Source of the DNA: Plantago major
Lineage: Eukaryota; Streptophyta; Magnoliopsida; Lamiales; Plantaginaceae
Direction of reading: 5' to 3'
DNA length: 64,000 nt
Assembly: GCA_026545765.1 (NCBI GenBank)
Contig: JAIFAC010000173.1
Span: 90,616-154,615 of the forward strand
This document shows, piece after piece, positions 1 to 10,946 of the stretch; position 1 is the first letter of the stretch; each line of letters begins with the position of its first letter. The notes below the pieces were generated by a model, which had not been told where the DNA came from, made no database searches, and saw only the letters and a program-made list of their open reading frames with translations. The translations under genes and the position numbers were made by a program.

Positions 1-512
1 GGTAAATTCAAGATTTCCAGAACCAATCCTTAAACAACTTATGGCATGGAGAAAGAATAAACCTACCTTGATCAACACCAATCACATCAAAGCATGGTTG
101 GATTTTGAAGTTGTCAAGAGAACTGAAGCCATGAAGAAGGACCTCTCTGATGATTGTCCATATGGAAAGCCAGATGATGTGCACAAAATTCTGAATATCA
201 CAGGAACAGGCACAAGACCAAGACATGCTGTGGAACCCTATGAGTCGTTCTATCTAACAGAAGATCAATACAAGGGTGACATCAGATATCTGAAGATTAT
301 CTATGAATACTTCAAGCTTTCAGATATCAGAATAGAGCATGCCTGGAAGTGGGGAAAGTACCTATGGGTCAAGCATTTTGCCAAGAAAAATCCTACCAAA
401 ACCTACAAAGAGGTCTGTGGATTTGCGGAAAGCAGAGATGCTTGTCAGAACTCTTCTTTATGATTATTCTGATGACATCAAAAGGTTTGGAGATAGGAAA
501 TTTGCAGACTGA
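1..512 (+). pseudogene. Copy A: 3' end of the retrotransposon accessory gene
   Basis: This is the C-terminal part of the post-pol accessory gene of copy A; the rest lies off-window. The readable stretch from about 41 matches, residue for residue over most of its length, the C-terminal blocks of the same gene in copy B (about 27,050-27,518) and copy C (10,947-11,400). Shared blocks include NHIKAWLDFEV, CPYGKPDDVH, YKGDIRYLKIIYEYFKLSDI and HAWKWGKYLWVKHF. A frameshift near 425-440 breaks the frame shortly before the shared stop TGA at 510-512. The block is rich in aromatic and charged residues, with no signal peptide or membrane segment. Its function is unknown. That all three copies conserve it suggests it was once a folded C-terminal domain. 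Confidence 0.75.
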
Positions 513-899
513 TCCATAGAAACACTGTTGAAGACTTGAAGATTGAAGACTTGAAGACTAGTCTATTAGGATGTTTACTTGGAGCTTGGTTACTCCTGTT
601 GTCCTAATTTACTATGTAGTTTTTTGTATTTTTGCTGACTGAGCTTAACTGTATCATGTGTTAAAGTTATCTGAAATCTTAAGTTCCAACTTATCTGAAG
701 AACTTACTCTCAGATAGTATTCTATAAAAGATAACTTGTGAGCAAAGATCACACCTTGTGATTTGGTTGATGTCTACTTTCTGCACTTAATTATATGATT
801 TGAAAGATCTTAAGAATTGATTAAGTAGTGGATTGTTTCCTCATCCAGATTTGTAATAGGGAAGATAGTCATCGTTGACTGATCAAAATGGGGGAAATT
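513..899 (+). other. Copy A: 3' untranslated region and polypurine tract
   Basis: This is non-coding sequence between the accessory-gene stop and the 3' LTR. It is closely matched in copy B (27,519-27,917) and inverted in copy C (10,558-10,946). It ends in a purine-rich tract at about 884-899 (AAAATGGGGGAAATT), directly before the LTR. This is the expected plus-strand primer for reverse transcription. Confidence 0.8.
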
Positions 900-2573
900 T
901 GTTAGATATTTTGTTAAGAATATCTGTTTAGATTTTGTTCAGCGACATGATGACTTATCTTAGTCTCAGAAAGGTGATTAGTACTCTTGGTTCACTTGAA
1001 CATTGTAAAAGAGGAAACCCACTAAGTATGATAGTCTAGCTAATCTTGTATAGGATGTTAGGTCTCGAAATGTAATTTTTATTTTATGAAGAAGACCGAA
1101 GAAGACATCAATCGAGAAGCTCAACAACAATCGAAGACTTGAAGAAAGCGCACAAGATTCTGAATCATTGTTCGGATATCTTAGCGGATATCTTGTGAAC
1201 GAGCAGGTTTCAAACAAACTGTGTCACAAGAGATATCTGAGAAATAAGATACATATCTCAAAACAAGGAAAGTGTCCACAGATATCTACTCTCAGATACC
1301 TTGAAGCTTTAACCACGTTTCTGAAAGAGAAATATATATTGCAAACAATGTTGTTTCAATAAATACAAGTGGTATCTGAAGAATGAAGATAAGGACGTGC
1401 AAAGAATCAGATAACACTAGTCTCTGATAAAAAGCATAGTTCCGATTGACACTACGGACAAATAAGTATAGTACAATGCATTTAATGCAGACGGAGATGT
1501 GCGAATAAAAGCAGCGGCTTAAAGAAGAAGACAAAACCTTACGATTACTATACGAGATATCGATAGTTTGAATTTGAGCCTAACGGATACTATTCAAGCG
1601 GCACTCAAATTCATCTATAAATATCAACACTTAGGCGACTTGAGAGATACACACAACTCGAACACAAGACCTTGAGCGCATATATCGATTATCTTACTCT
1701 CAAAGCAACTTACTTATTATCAAATCTTTACATTGCGACTAAAGCTTTTGATCTTGAGTAAACGAAGTTCTAAGTGTCACGATCCTAAACAAGCAAAGCT
1801 ATACGTGAAGGAGTTGAATCAAAAGATCAACTATCGAGATTCATTCTCTTGAGCAGATATCATAAGACTTGTCGATTGAAATCGAACAAGATACCATCTG
1901 TTGTAAAGTGTATTAAGTAACAGTTCACGAGCTATCGATTGGTGAAAAGTTATTAAGACGCTCATCTGACAACTCAAACCTAAACCAACACCATAACTGG
2001 CGTGGAGTATAGGAAGTACTTAGTTTGAAAAATCAGGGAATAACTCCAAGGTTACCGTAGTATAGGAAGTACTTGATTTGGGAAACTGAGGAATAACTGC
2101 AATGTTATTGAGTATAGGAAGTACTTAGCTTGGGAAGCTAGGGAATAACTCAAAGGTTTCTGAGTACAGGAAGTACTTGGCTGTGAAAGCCGAGGAACAA
2201 CTCAGGGGGAACATTTGGTTGGGAACTAATTGTTAAGAATCTTAGAATAGGATTATTGTAAGGATATCTCAATTATCTGTTCTATTGAATTCTAGGTCTC
2301 TGATAGACCGAAGTGGATTAGTTGGAGGATTACGCCACCTCCAGATACCACTATACTTGCTGTGTCATTTACGTTTCTGTATTTATACTTCAGGAACACA
2401 CACACACTTATTAACTGTTTCTGCACTTATCTTTATTAATTCTTCCGCACTCTGATTCTAAGTATCAGAAATCTATTCAGATATCTGAGAAATATTTGTT
2501 ATCGACAAAAGTTTTAAAAGACTATTCACCCCCCCCCCTCTAGTCTTTTACTTTGCCGTTATCTGGACCAACA
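900..2573 (+). repeat. Copy A: 3' LTR of Sirevirus-like copia element
   Basis: This LTR begins TGTTAGATATTTTG right after the polypurine tract and ends GGACCAACA; copies B and C have matching ends. A TATA box (CTATAAATAT, about 1,615-1,624) puts roughly 715 bp in U3 and about 950 bp in R plus U5. Downstream of the TATA box are four 52-53 bp tandem repeats (2,007-2,210) and, near the 3' end, a hairpin AAAAGACTA...TAGTCTTTT around a run of C (about 2,515-2,552). The LTR abuts GCCTGCTACACTC, which continues copy B's integrase reading, so copy A inserted into copy B. The 5' LTR is off-window. Confidence 0.85.
2007..2210 (+). repeat. Copy A LTR tandem repeat, 52-53 bp units
   Basis: Four head-to-tail units start at 2,007, 2,060, 2,112 and 2,163. 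Each begins GTATAGGAAGTACTT and ends in AATAACTC(C)AAGGTT or a variant. Each centres on the palindrome AAGTACTT followed by an imperfect inverted TTTGGGAAAC-type segment. The same array is present in the other LTRs of the family (about 9,175-9,421, 23,575-23,815 and 29,044-29,290). Confidence 0.8.
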
Positions 2574-4870
2574 GCCTGCTACACTCAGAACAGATGTTTG
2601 ATAAACAAACACCATGACAAAACACCTTATGAAATCTTGGTTGGTAGACCCCCTAATATTAAACATCTGAAAGTGTTTGGTTGTAGATGTTTTATTCTTA
2701 ACAATGGAAAAGAGTATCTGAGAACATTTCAATCAAAGGCAGATGAAGGTGTATTTCTTGGTTATTCTATGAATAGAAAAGCGTACAGAGTTTACAACAA
2801 AAGAACAAAGAAGATTGAAGAATCAGTTCATGTTGTATTCTATGAAGGAAGCAAGAAAACACCTCTTACTGATGAACTTTCAGAAAGGTTCAAAGAACTA
2901 ATGATAAAGGATTCTGAAAAAGGACTCTCAGAAAAGAAAAATATCATTATTGATAGAGAGGATGACTCTGGCGAAGAAAAGCATGAAATGCCTAGTAACA
3001 ACCAGATGATTCTCAGACATGATGAAGAATTTCCTATGAGAAATCCAGAAATGGAAACTGAAGATGTTCATCAGAAAGCTAACTCTGGAAATGACCTCTC
3101 TGACAGGCATGTCCCAGAAAGCTCCTACACTGAACAAGTGTAAGACATTAACCGCCCTTCTGAGGTGCAAAATGTCTCAGATACTGAAAAAGTATCAAGT
3201 CATAATCTTAGTGATTCACATTCAAATCACTTAGATATTGATCCTACAAGCACTAAACCTATGATGAGATGGATCAAAGATAATCCTGCAAAAGATGTAA
3301 TTGGACCAATTAATCAAGGCGTTAGGACTAGGAGAGCCATAGCTGAAAATGCTAATTCTCTCTTTGGATGTTTCATCTCAAATATTGAACCTAAAACAAT
3401 AGAAGAAGCATTAAGAGACCAAGACTGGATCTCAGCAATGCAGGAAGAGCTAGATCAATTTGAGAGAAACAAAGTCTGGAAACTAGTTCCATTTGTAGAA
3501 GGAATATCTGTAATTGGAACGAAGTGGGTTTTCAGAAACAAAATGAATGAGTCTGGTGAAATAACCAAAAACAAAGCAAGATTGGTTGCCAAGGGTTTCA
3601 CTCAGACTGAAGGTCTAGATTTTGATGAGTCATATACACGGTTGCAGTTGGATGCAATAAGACTCTTTACGGCCTTCTGACTCATAAAGATTTTAAAATT
3701 TACGGATGGATGTCAAGAGTGCATTCTGAATGGTGAACTTCTTTGAGAAGTCTATGTTGAGCAACCACGGCTTTGAAGTTTCCTTGAGAAAGTAGAAAGG
3801 TCTATAAGTTCTGAAAGCTCTGTAATTTGAAACAAGCTCCAAGAGCATGGTATGACACTTTGGCCAAATACCTTCTGGAAAGTGGTTTCAAGAAAGGTGA
3901 AGTTGATAAAACTTTATTCACTTTAAATCGTGATGGAAAACTACTCTTAGTTCAAGTATATGTTGATGATATTATATTTGGATCTAAGGACAAGCAACTT
4001 TGTGATGACTTTGCAAATCTCATGAAAAGCAAATTTGAGATGAGCATGATGGGAGAATTGAACTATTTCCTAGGATTGCAAGTCAAGCAACTCAATGATG
4101 GAATATTCATTAGTCAAACAAAGTATGCAAAAGACATGCTCACAAAGTTCAATCTTAAGCAGAATGCTAAGATACCTATGAGCATAGGAACTAAGATGAC
4201 CTATACTGAATCAGACAAGAGTGTTGAAGAACATAAGTATAGGAAATTGATAGGTTCACTACTTTACCTTACTGCAAGTAGACCTGATATTCAATATGCA
4301 GTTGGAGTGTGTGCTAGATTTCAGACAAATCCAATGCAATCACACTACAACATTGCTATGAAAATATTAAGGTATGTAAAAGGTACAGTAAATGTAGGTT
4401 TGTGGTATCCTAAAGAAAGCGGATTGAGTTTAGCTCGTTACTCAGATGCTGATTATGCTGGATCAATGCTTGATAGGAAAATTACCTCGAGAACTTGTGG
4501 GTTTAAGAGCTAGACTTGTCTCATGGTTTAGCGAAGCAAAACTCAATTGCAACTTCTACCATAGAATTTGAATATATTCTTGCTAGTTGTTGTGCAACAC
4601 AAATTTTGTGGATTCAACAACAACTCGAAGACTATGGACTCGATGAAGAAAACTCCCATTTTAAGCGACAACACAAGTGCTATTGCAATCACACGAATCC
4701 TAAGTTTCATGCGAACAAAGCACATTGATGTTAGACACCACTTCATCGAGAGATCATGTTGAAAAAGCGATATAGAGATACTCAAGATTGGCATTGAAGA
4801 CCGACTTGCGGATATCTTCACTAAGCCACTACAAGAAAGTAGATTCTTAGCCTTAAGACACGATCTTGGA
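2574..4870 (+). pseudogene. Copy B: pol remnant (integrase C-terminus, RT, RNase H)
   Basis: This is decayed Ty1/copia polyprotein. The reading starts in mid-integrase (ACYTQN, KTPYEILVGRPPNIKHLKVFGC, EGVFLGYS) because copy A is inserted at 2,573/2,574. It continues through a Ser/Asp-rich linker with repeated VSD/LSD residues to the reverse transcriptase N-terminus (WISAMQEELDQFERNKVW, GTKWVFRNK, KARLVAKGF). Next comes the polymerase core with YVDDIIFG near 3,958-3,981 and YFLGLQVKQ, then RNase H (YSDADYAGS). Breaks include a stop at about 3,140, loss of frame at 3,665-3,830 across the first RT catalytic region, and stops after 4,513. Copy C (17,266-20,243) gives the same protein in better condition. 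It is not functional as it stands. Confidence 0.9.
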
Positions 4871-4892
4871 CTAATGGAGCTACAAATGAGCT

Positions 4893-5035
4893 GAAGAGAA
4901 GAAATGCAGAGCGGGTATCCGGAGAAGAAGAGAAATCAGAGCAGGTATCCGGAGAAGAAGAGAAATACGGGCAGGTATCGAAGAAGAGAAATCTGGAGCA
5001 GTATCGAGAAGGAGAATCTGGAATAAGTATCCGAA
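4893..5035 (+). repeat. Copy B: purine-rich minisatellite after pol
   Basis: Imperfect repeats of about 30 bp built on GCGGGTATCCGGAGAAGAAG with GAGAAATC spacers run from about 4,905 to 5,035. A related array lies at the same place in copy C (about 17,125-17,275, opposite strand), so it belongs to the family. Confidence 0.65.
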
Positions 5036-5785
<750 letters not shown>

Positions 5786-7694
5786 ATGGCCCCTAAGCGT
5801 TCAACAACTCAGAAATCCTAATCCTCTACTGGTACTGCTGAAAAGCAAACACCAGAATTGGTTATTGTGAACAACCGATTGGTAGGAGATTTCAATCCCG
5901 ATCATTGGACTTCAAATCACCGGATGATTTGGGGTGGTGCCATGATTGAGGAATACCTCACGGCTGCAATAGAAAACCAAGCAGACAGAAAACTGATTCT
6001 TAACATGCTTGAAAAGGCACAAATCAAAGGTTTTCTATCTGCCCGCCCAAGTGGGATTTCATCACTAGATGTGTTGGAATTTTACAACAACTTCAGGATT
6101 ATATCCTGTGTTTTTGAAGGCACTGCAATAGTGTCTATAAAAACCTCAGTTCAAGGAAAAGAAATCCTTCTGAACTTAACAACTTTCTGCAAGTTGTTTG
6201 ACCTTCAAAATCTTGGAAAGGATTTTGAAATAAACACCAAGGATGATGATCTCCTTGAAGGTGTGAAACAATTGTACAGTGATGTGTGTGATCTTGAAAA
6301 ATCAGATACACCCACTGAGTTCAAACTTGCTGACATCTGAACCAGACATCTGATGGTTCACTAGGATGTATTGGCTTGCATTCTGCATAGATGCTTTGAT
6401 GGTCTACAAGGAGGTGCTGACCAGATAAGCCAAGAACGATGGATGATTCTTGCTGAATCAACAAGACAAAAGGCTGGAAAACCCTTTTAACTGGGGACAG
6501 TATGTTCATGAAGTTTGTGAAGAAAATTCAAGGCTTTGAGCCTAAAATCACTAAAGGACTTGCTGAGCCAAAGGCCACAGTAAGCTATGGTCTGAAGATA
6601 TGCTACTTGCTGGAAAAGCTTGGCATTGAGCTCAGAGAGACAGCTGAAATTGCCAACAGTAACCTACTCTACAAATATGAGTATACGAACATGATGAAAA
6701 AGGTTACTGGATCTCAGAAAGGTTCTAAGAAGCGAAAGACTGAAGAGGTATCTGAGGGAAAAGTTGCGACCAAGAAGCCCAGAACTTCAAGAAAGAAGTC
6801 TGCTGGCAAATCAGAAGACACACCCGTAGAGGTTATCAATTCACAGATACCTGCAGCCATTGTTGATGAACAAATGAATACAGATGAACTCATCAATGCT
6901 GCAAAAGAGTTATCAACTACTGAACAAGTAGACTAAGTAAGAAAAGGAGCTTTCAGAAATGTGAAGACTATTACTGAAGCGCTGGCGATGAACTCTTAAA
7001 TACTGCCAACAGTAGTGAAAAACACCAAGCCCTTTCTGCAGAAACCGCAGGAATTATGGACCAATCAGTTCCTAATGCTGATGAGAGCTCTAACGATTAA
7101 GATGATGAACTAGTCATCTCTCAAGTCCTAGAAAGATCAAAACGGGCTAAGGTTACTGAAATAGTAACTGGTGAAGAGGTATCTGAAGAAGAACCTACAC
7201 CACAGGTTGTTGAACAAGCACCTATAGCAAAGGTTGTTGGTGCAAACACACCATCAGGGAAGGTCTCTTATGAACAACTTCAAGAAGCCCTGATGAGTGG
7301 TGACTTAGTGCTGGCAGATGCTGATGAAGATGCCACACCTAAAAATCTGGAAGAACCTTCTAATGATAATTCTTCTGCTTCCAGACAACAACAACAACCA
7401 CAACCACAACAGCCACAAGTGGTTGATGAAATGTTAAATGAACTTCATTTCAACTTACCAGCAATACAGTATGCTGAAGAAAATCCTGCAAAAGAGCAGG
7501 TTCCCCAACTCATTGAAAGGGATCAAACTGAGAACTCTACTCAGAATGATCAACCAAGGGAGGCAACTGAGTTGCATACTCAGGAAAGGTGTGAAGTACC
7601 TGAAACTTCAATCAAAGAAGTTGTACTGGAACAAGAAGACCAAAGTATAGAAGGGTCACAAGTTTCAGAGACCAATCAGCCTGACACTGCTCAG

Positions 7695-8573
7695 GTAGCT
7701 GAATGGTTTAACTCTCACTTTGTGAAATTTTATACTTATAAATCTTGTTACTTATAAAATTTCTTTGTCACAGGCTGAGTTAGAAACACAAGAACAAGAG
7801 GAAGCTGGAAAGCTTGCCTCAGAAACTGAGAAAGAGGTTTCATCAACCTCACCTCTTAAGAACTCTGAGCCTGTTCTACAGGTGATAAAATGCTTCTTAA
7901 GTTATCATTTCTCAGTTATACGATAATCTACTTAACCAATTAAGTAAATGTTTCTACAGGCTCCAACTGAGAAAGAGAAAGATAAGGCAGAAATGCCAGA
8001 GAACCCAGAGACCGACAAGGTTTCTGAAGACAATGTCATTGAGCCTTCCAGTATGAAGGTATATGAAAATCAATGATAAACATTCTTCAGCTTGGGTTAA
8101 CTAAAATTTCTTCTCTAAATTATTCAATGCTTTCTACTCACAGGCTCACTCAGAAGTAGAAGTGCAAGGGGACAGAGTTGGGACATCCCCTGCACCTATG
8201 GAAATTGATGAGGCATCAAGACCTTCATCACAATAAAAGATTCCAGAGACTGCACAAGTCTCTGAGAGACAAGTATCTGAGCCTCCAACGGAGGTAATTG
8301 ACTTCTCAGATATCTGATTTGTCACTTAAAATTTTCTTGATAAAATTTCCTAAGTATTGTGATAATTTTAATTCTCAGGTTCAAGAAAGAAAGATTGATG
8401 AGGACCAGACTTCCAAGTCTCCCCCTCAAAACGAGATATCTGAGACACCACTTGTCTCAGTAGTACAAGTCTCTGAGCCTGATGTCCTTACTCAGGTAAC
8501 TCAGAAACTAAACTACACTTGTACTCAGATATCCACACAAGTTTTGAATCTAACTCAAAACACTTTCTTTCAG
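7695..8573 (+). other. Copy B: array of five phase-0 introns and four short symmetric exons
   Basis: Introns (GT...AG) lie at 7,695-7,773, 7,882-7,959, 8,059-8,143, 8,294-8,378 and 8,496-8,573 (79, 78, 85, 85 and 78 nt). The exons between them are 7,774-7,881 (108), 7,960-8,058 (99), 8,144-8,293 (150) and 8,379-8,495 (117). Every exon is a multiple of three and every intron falls between codons. Four of the five downstream exons start with GCT just after CAG, and the fifth starts with GTT. In copy C the matching exons are 108, 102, 153 and 117 nt and the introns 82, 75, 83, 86 and 78 nt, so only exons keep their length modulo three. Exon 8,144-8,293 has one in-frame stop (TAA near 8,234) in this copy. 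Confidence 0.8.
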
Positions 8574-8801
8574 GCTCAACCAAGTGCCAAGAAGGTTCCT
8601 GATGATGAGAAAAAGGACCTACTACCCTTCTTCAAAGCTCAAACTTTGCCAAAGCACATTCAATGCTTCAAGAAATGGCAGAAGTTGAGGTGCTCTGATC
8701 TCTCTGAAATATTGAGAATCACAGATCAACCTACAAGACGAGCACAAGCTCTTGACTTGGAGACTTATATCCATGCAATGTTCCCTACTGAACAATATAC
8801 A

Positions 8802-8806
8802 GTTGC
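8802..8806. repeat. Copy C target-site duplication, left (GTTGC)
   Basis: GTTGC lies immediately outside the LTR terminus TGTTGGTCC. It is identical to the five bases at 24,953-24,957. The uninterrupted sequence in copy C's own accessory gene (about 13,420-13,445) contains the site once. Confidence 0.95.
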
Positions 8807-10557
8807 TGTTGGTCCAGATAACGGCAAAGTAAAAGACTAGAGGGGGGGGGTGAATAGTCTTTTAAAACTTTTGTCGATAAACACAATTTCTCAGATATCT
8901 TCACTTATATTCAGAGCACGGAAGACTTAAGATAGATAAGTGCAGAAACAGTTAAAGTGTGTGTGTGTGTGTTGCTGAAAAGTAAATACAGAAATGTAAA
9001 TAACACAGCAAGTATAGTGGTATCTGGAGGTGGCGTAATCCTCCAACTAATCCACTTCGGCCTTCCAAAGACCTAGAATTCACTATAATAGATTATTGAG
9101 GTCACCTTACAATGATCCTATTCTATAAATCCCTTAAACAAATGGTTCCCAACCAAATGTTCCCCCTGAGTTGTTCCCCGGCTTCCTTAGCCAAGTACTT
9201 CCTATACTCAGTAACCTTTTTGAGTTATTCCCTAGCTTCCCAAGCTAAGTACTTCCTATACTCAATAACCTTGGAGTTGTTCCTTAGTTTCCCAAATCAA
9301 GTACTTCCTATACTCCGTTAACCTTGGAGTTATTCCCTCATTTTCCCAAAATCAAGTACTTCCTCTACTCCGTTAACCTTGGAGTTATTCCCTGATTTAA
9401 CTAAGTACTTCCTGTACTCCACGCCAGTTATGGTGTTGGTTTCGGTTTGAGTTTGTCAGAAGATCTTCCTAATAACTTTTCAGTTAGTCAGATAGCTCTG
9501 TGAATCAAGTTACTTAATACACTTTTCAGCGTATGGTATCTTGTTCGATTTTACTGACCCAAGTCTTACGATATCTGTTCAAGAGAATGAATCTCAGATA
9601 GTTGATCTTTCGATTCAACTCTTTCACAGATAGCTTTGCTTGTTTAGGATCAGGATACTTAGAACTTCAGTGCTACTTAAGAACCAGAGGCTTTGGTCGC
9701 AACAGAAAGCTTGAGGGTAAGTAGTTTGCTTTGAGAGAGTATGATCGTGTATCAGAGTCTAAGGTATCTAAAGTTCTGTGTGTGTTCTCAAGCAGTCTAA
9801 GTGTTGATATTTATAGATGAATTTGAATGCCGTTGAATAGTATCCGTTAGGCTCAAATTCAAACTATTGATATCTGTGTATAGTACTGTAGCAGGTTTTG
9901 TCTTCTTCTTCAAGAGCAGCCTTTGTTCAGACATCTCTGTCCATGCATTTAATGCATTGTACTATACTTTTTGTCCTGTAGTGCCAACGGAACTATGCTT
10001 TGTATCAGAGATTACCTTGTTCAGATTTCTCTGATTCTTAGCACGTCCTTATCTTCAATCTTCAGATACCACTTGAATTGAAACAACTTTGTTTGCAATA
10101 TTTATTTCTTCTTCAGAAATGTGGTTAAGGCTCAAGGTATCTGAGTGTAGATATTTGTGGACACTTTCCTTGTTTTCAGATATACCTTTTCTTTCTCAGA
10201 TATCTCTTGTGACACAGTTTGTTTGAAACCGTTCGTGTCTTTAAGATATCTGGCGAAGGTATCTGTAAAACTGTTTTCAGTAATCTTGTGTAGTTCTTCG
10301 AATCTTCAATATTGTTGATCTTCTTCTGCTTGGATGTCTTCTTCTTGGTCTTCTCTTCACAAAATAAAAATTACATTTTGAGACCTATCATCCTATACAA
10401 GATTTACTAAACTATCATACTTAGTGGGTTTCCTCTTTTACAATGTTCAAGTGAACCAAGAGTACTAATCACCTTTCTGAGACTAAGATAAGTCATCATG
10501 TTGCTGATCAAAACTAAACAGATATTCTTTACAAAATATCTAACAAATTTCCTAACA
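8807..10557 (-). repeat. Copy C: 3' LTR
   Basis: A 1,751-bp LTR with ends TGTTAGG...GGACCAACA on the minus strand. It carries the family TATA box, an R/U5 tandem array (about 9,175-9,421), a GT microsatellite (about 8,957-8,972) and the hairpin with a poly-C/G loop (about 8,828-8,870). Compared with the 5' LTR it lacks about 14 nt near 8,900 and shows about a dozen base differences. Confidence 0.95.
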
Positions 10558-10946
10558 AATTTCCCCCTTTTTGATTAGTCAACGATGACTATCTAACCTA
10601 TTACAAATCTGAATGAGGAAACAATCCACCACTTAATCATTTCTTATGATTTTTCAATTCATTCAATTAAGTGCAGAAAGTAAACATCAACCAAATCACA
10701 AGGTGTGATCTTTGCTGACAAGTTATCTTTTATAGAATAATATCTGAGAGTAAGTTCATCAGATAAGTTACAAAGAAAATTACAGATAACTTCAATACAT
10801 AAAACATTTAAGCTCAATCAGCAAGATACGGCAAAAATTACATAGTTAATTAGGACAACAGGAGTAACCAAGCTCCAAGTAAACATCCTAAAGAACTAGT
10901 CTTCAAGTCTTCTTCTTCTTCAAGTCTTCAACATTGTTTCTGTGGA
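10558..10946 (-). other. Copy C: 3' untranslated region and polypurine tract
   Basis: On the minus strand the sequence AAAAAGGGGGAAAT directly precedes the 3' LTR (about 10,558-10,573). Upstream is non-coding sequence shared with copies A and B down to the accessory-gene stop at 10,947. Confidence 0.85.

Larger units (their letters stand above)
5786..8806 (+). pseudogene. Copy B: accessory gene, 5' part (interrupted by copy C)
   Basis: The ATG at 5,786 (MAPK...) opens a gene with no similarity to gag or pol. Residues 1 to about 250 resemble, from memory, the 'putative plant transposon protein' or Athila ORF1-type domain (NHRMIWGGAMIEEYL, ARPSGISSLDVLEFYNN, GKEILLNLTTFCKLF). A Lys/Arg-rich NLS-like segment follows at about 6,716-6,810 (GSKKRKTEE, ATKKPRTSRKKSAGK). 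Then come a Q/P-rich tract (about 7,383-7,420) and an exon-intron array rich in VSE/VSEP. The last part before the break (LLPFFKAQTLPKHIQCF, RRAQALDLETYIHAMF) continues without loss at 24,958 in TLLHKDF. Stops at about 5,819 and 6,338 and other indels make this copy defective. No signal peptide or membrane helix is seen. Confidence 0.75.

Noticed and set aside
1160-1300. GATATC-type words as PHR1 (P1BS) phosphate-response sites because PHF1 is nearby
   Set aside because: P1BS is GNATATNC; most words here are AGATATCTG and do not fit, and they follow the retrotransposon, not PHF1.
900-2573. Reading this LTR as copy B's own 5' LTR
   Set aside because: It is followed directly by mid-integrase sequence with no PBS, gag or protease, and it is preceded by an accessory-gene tail and polypurine tract, so it is the 3' LTR of a nested copy.
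9175-9421. CRISPR-like regular repeats in the LTR
   Set aside because: The units are contiguous 52-bp tandem repeats without unique spacers, in a plant retrotransposon.
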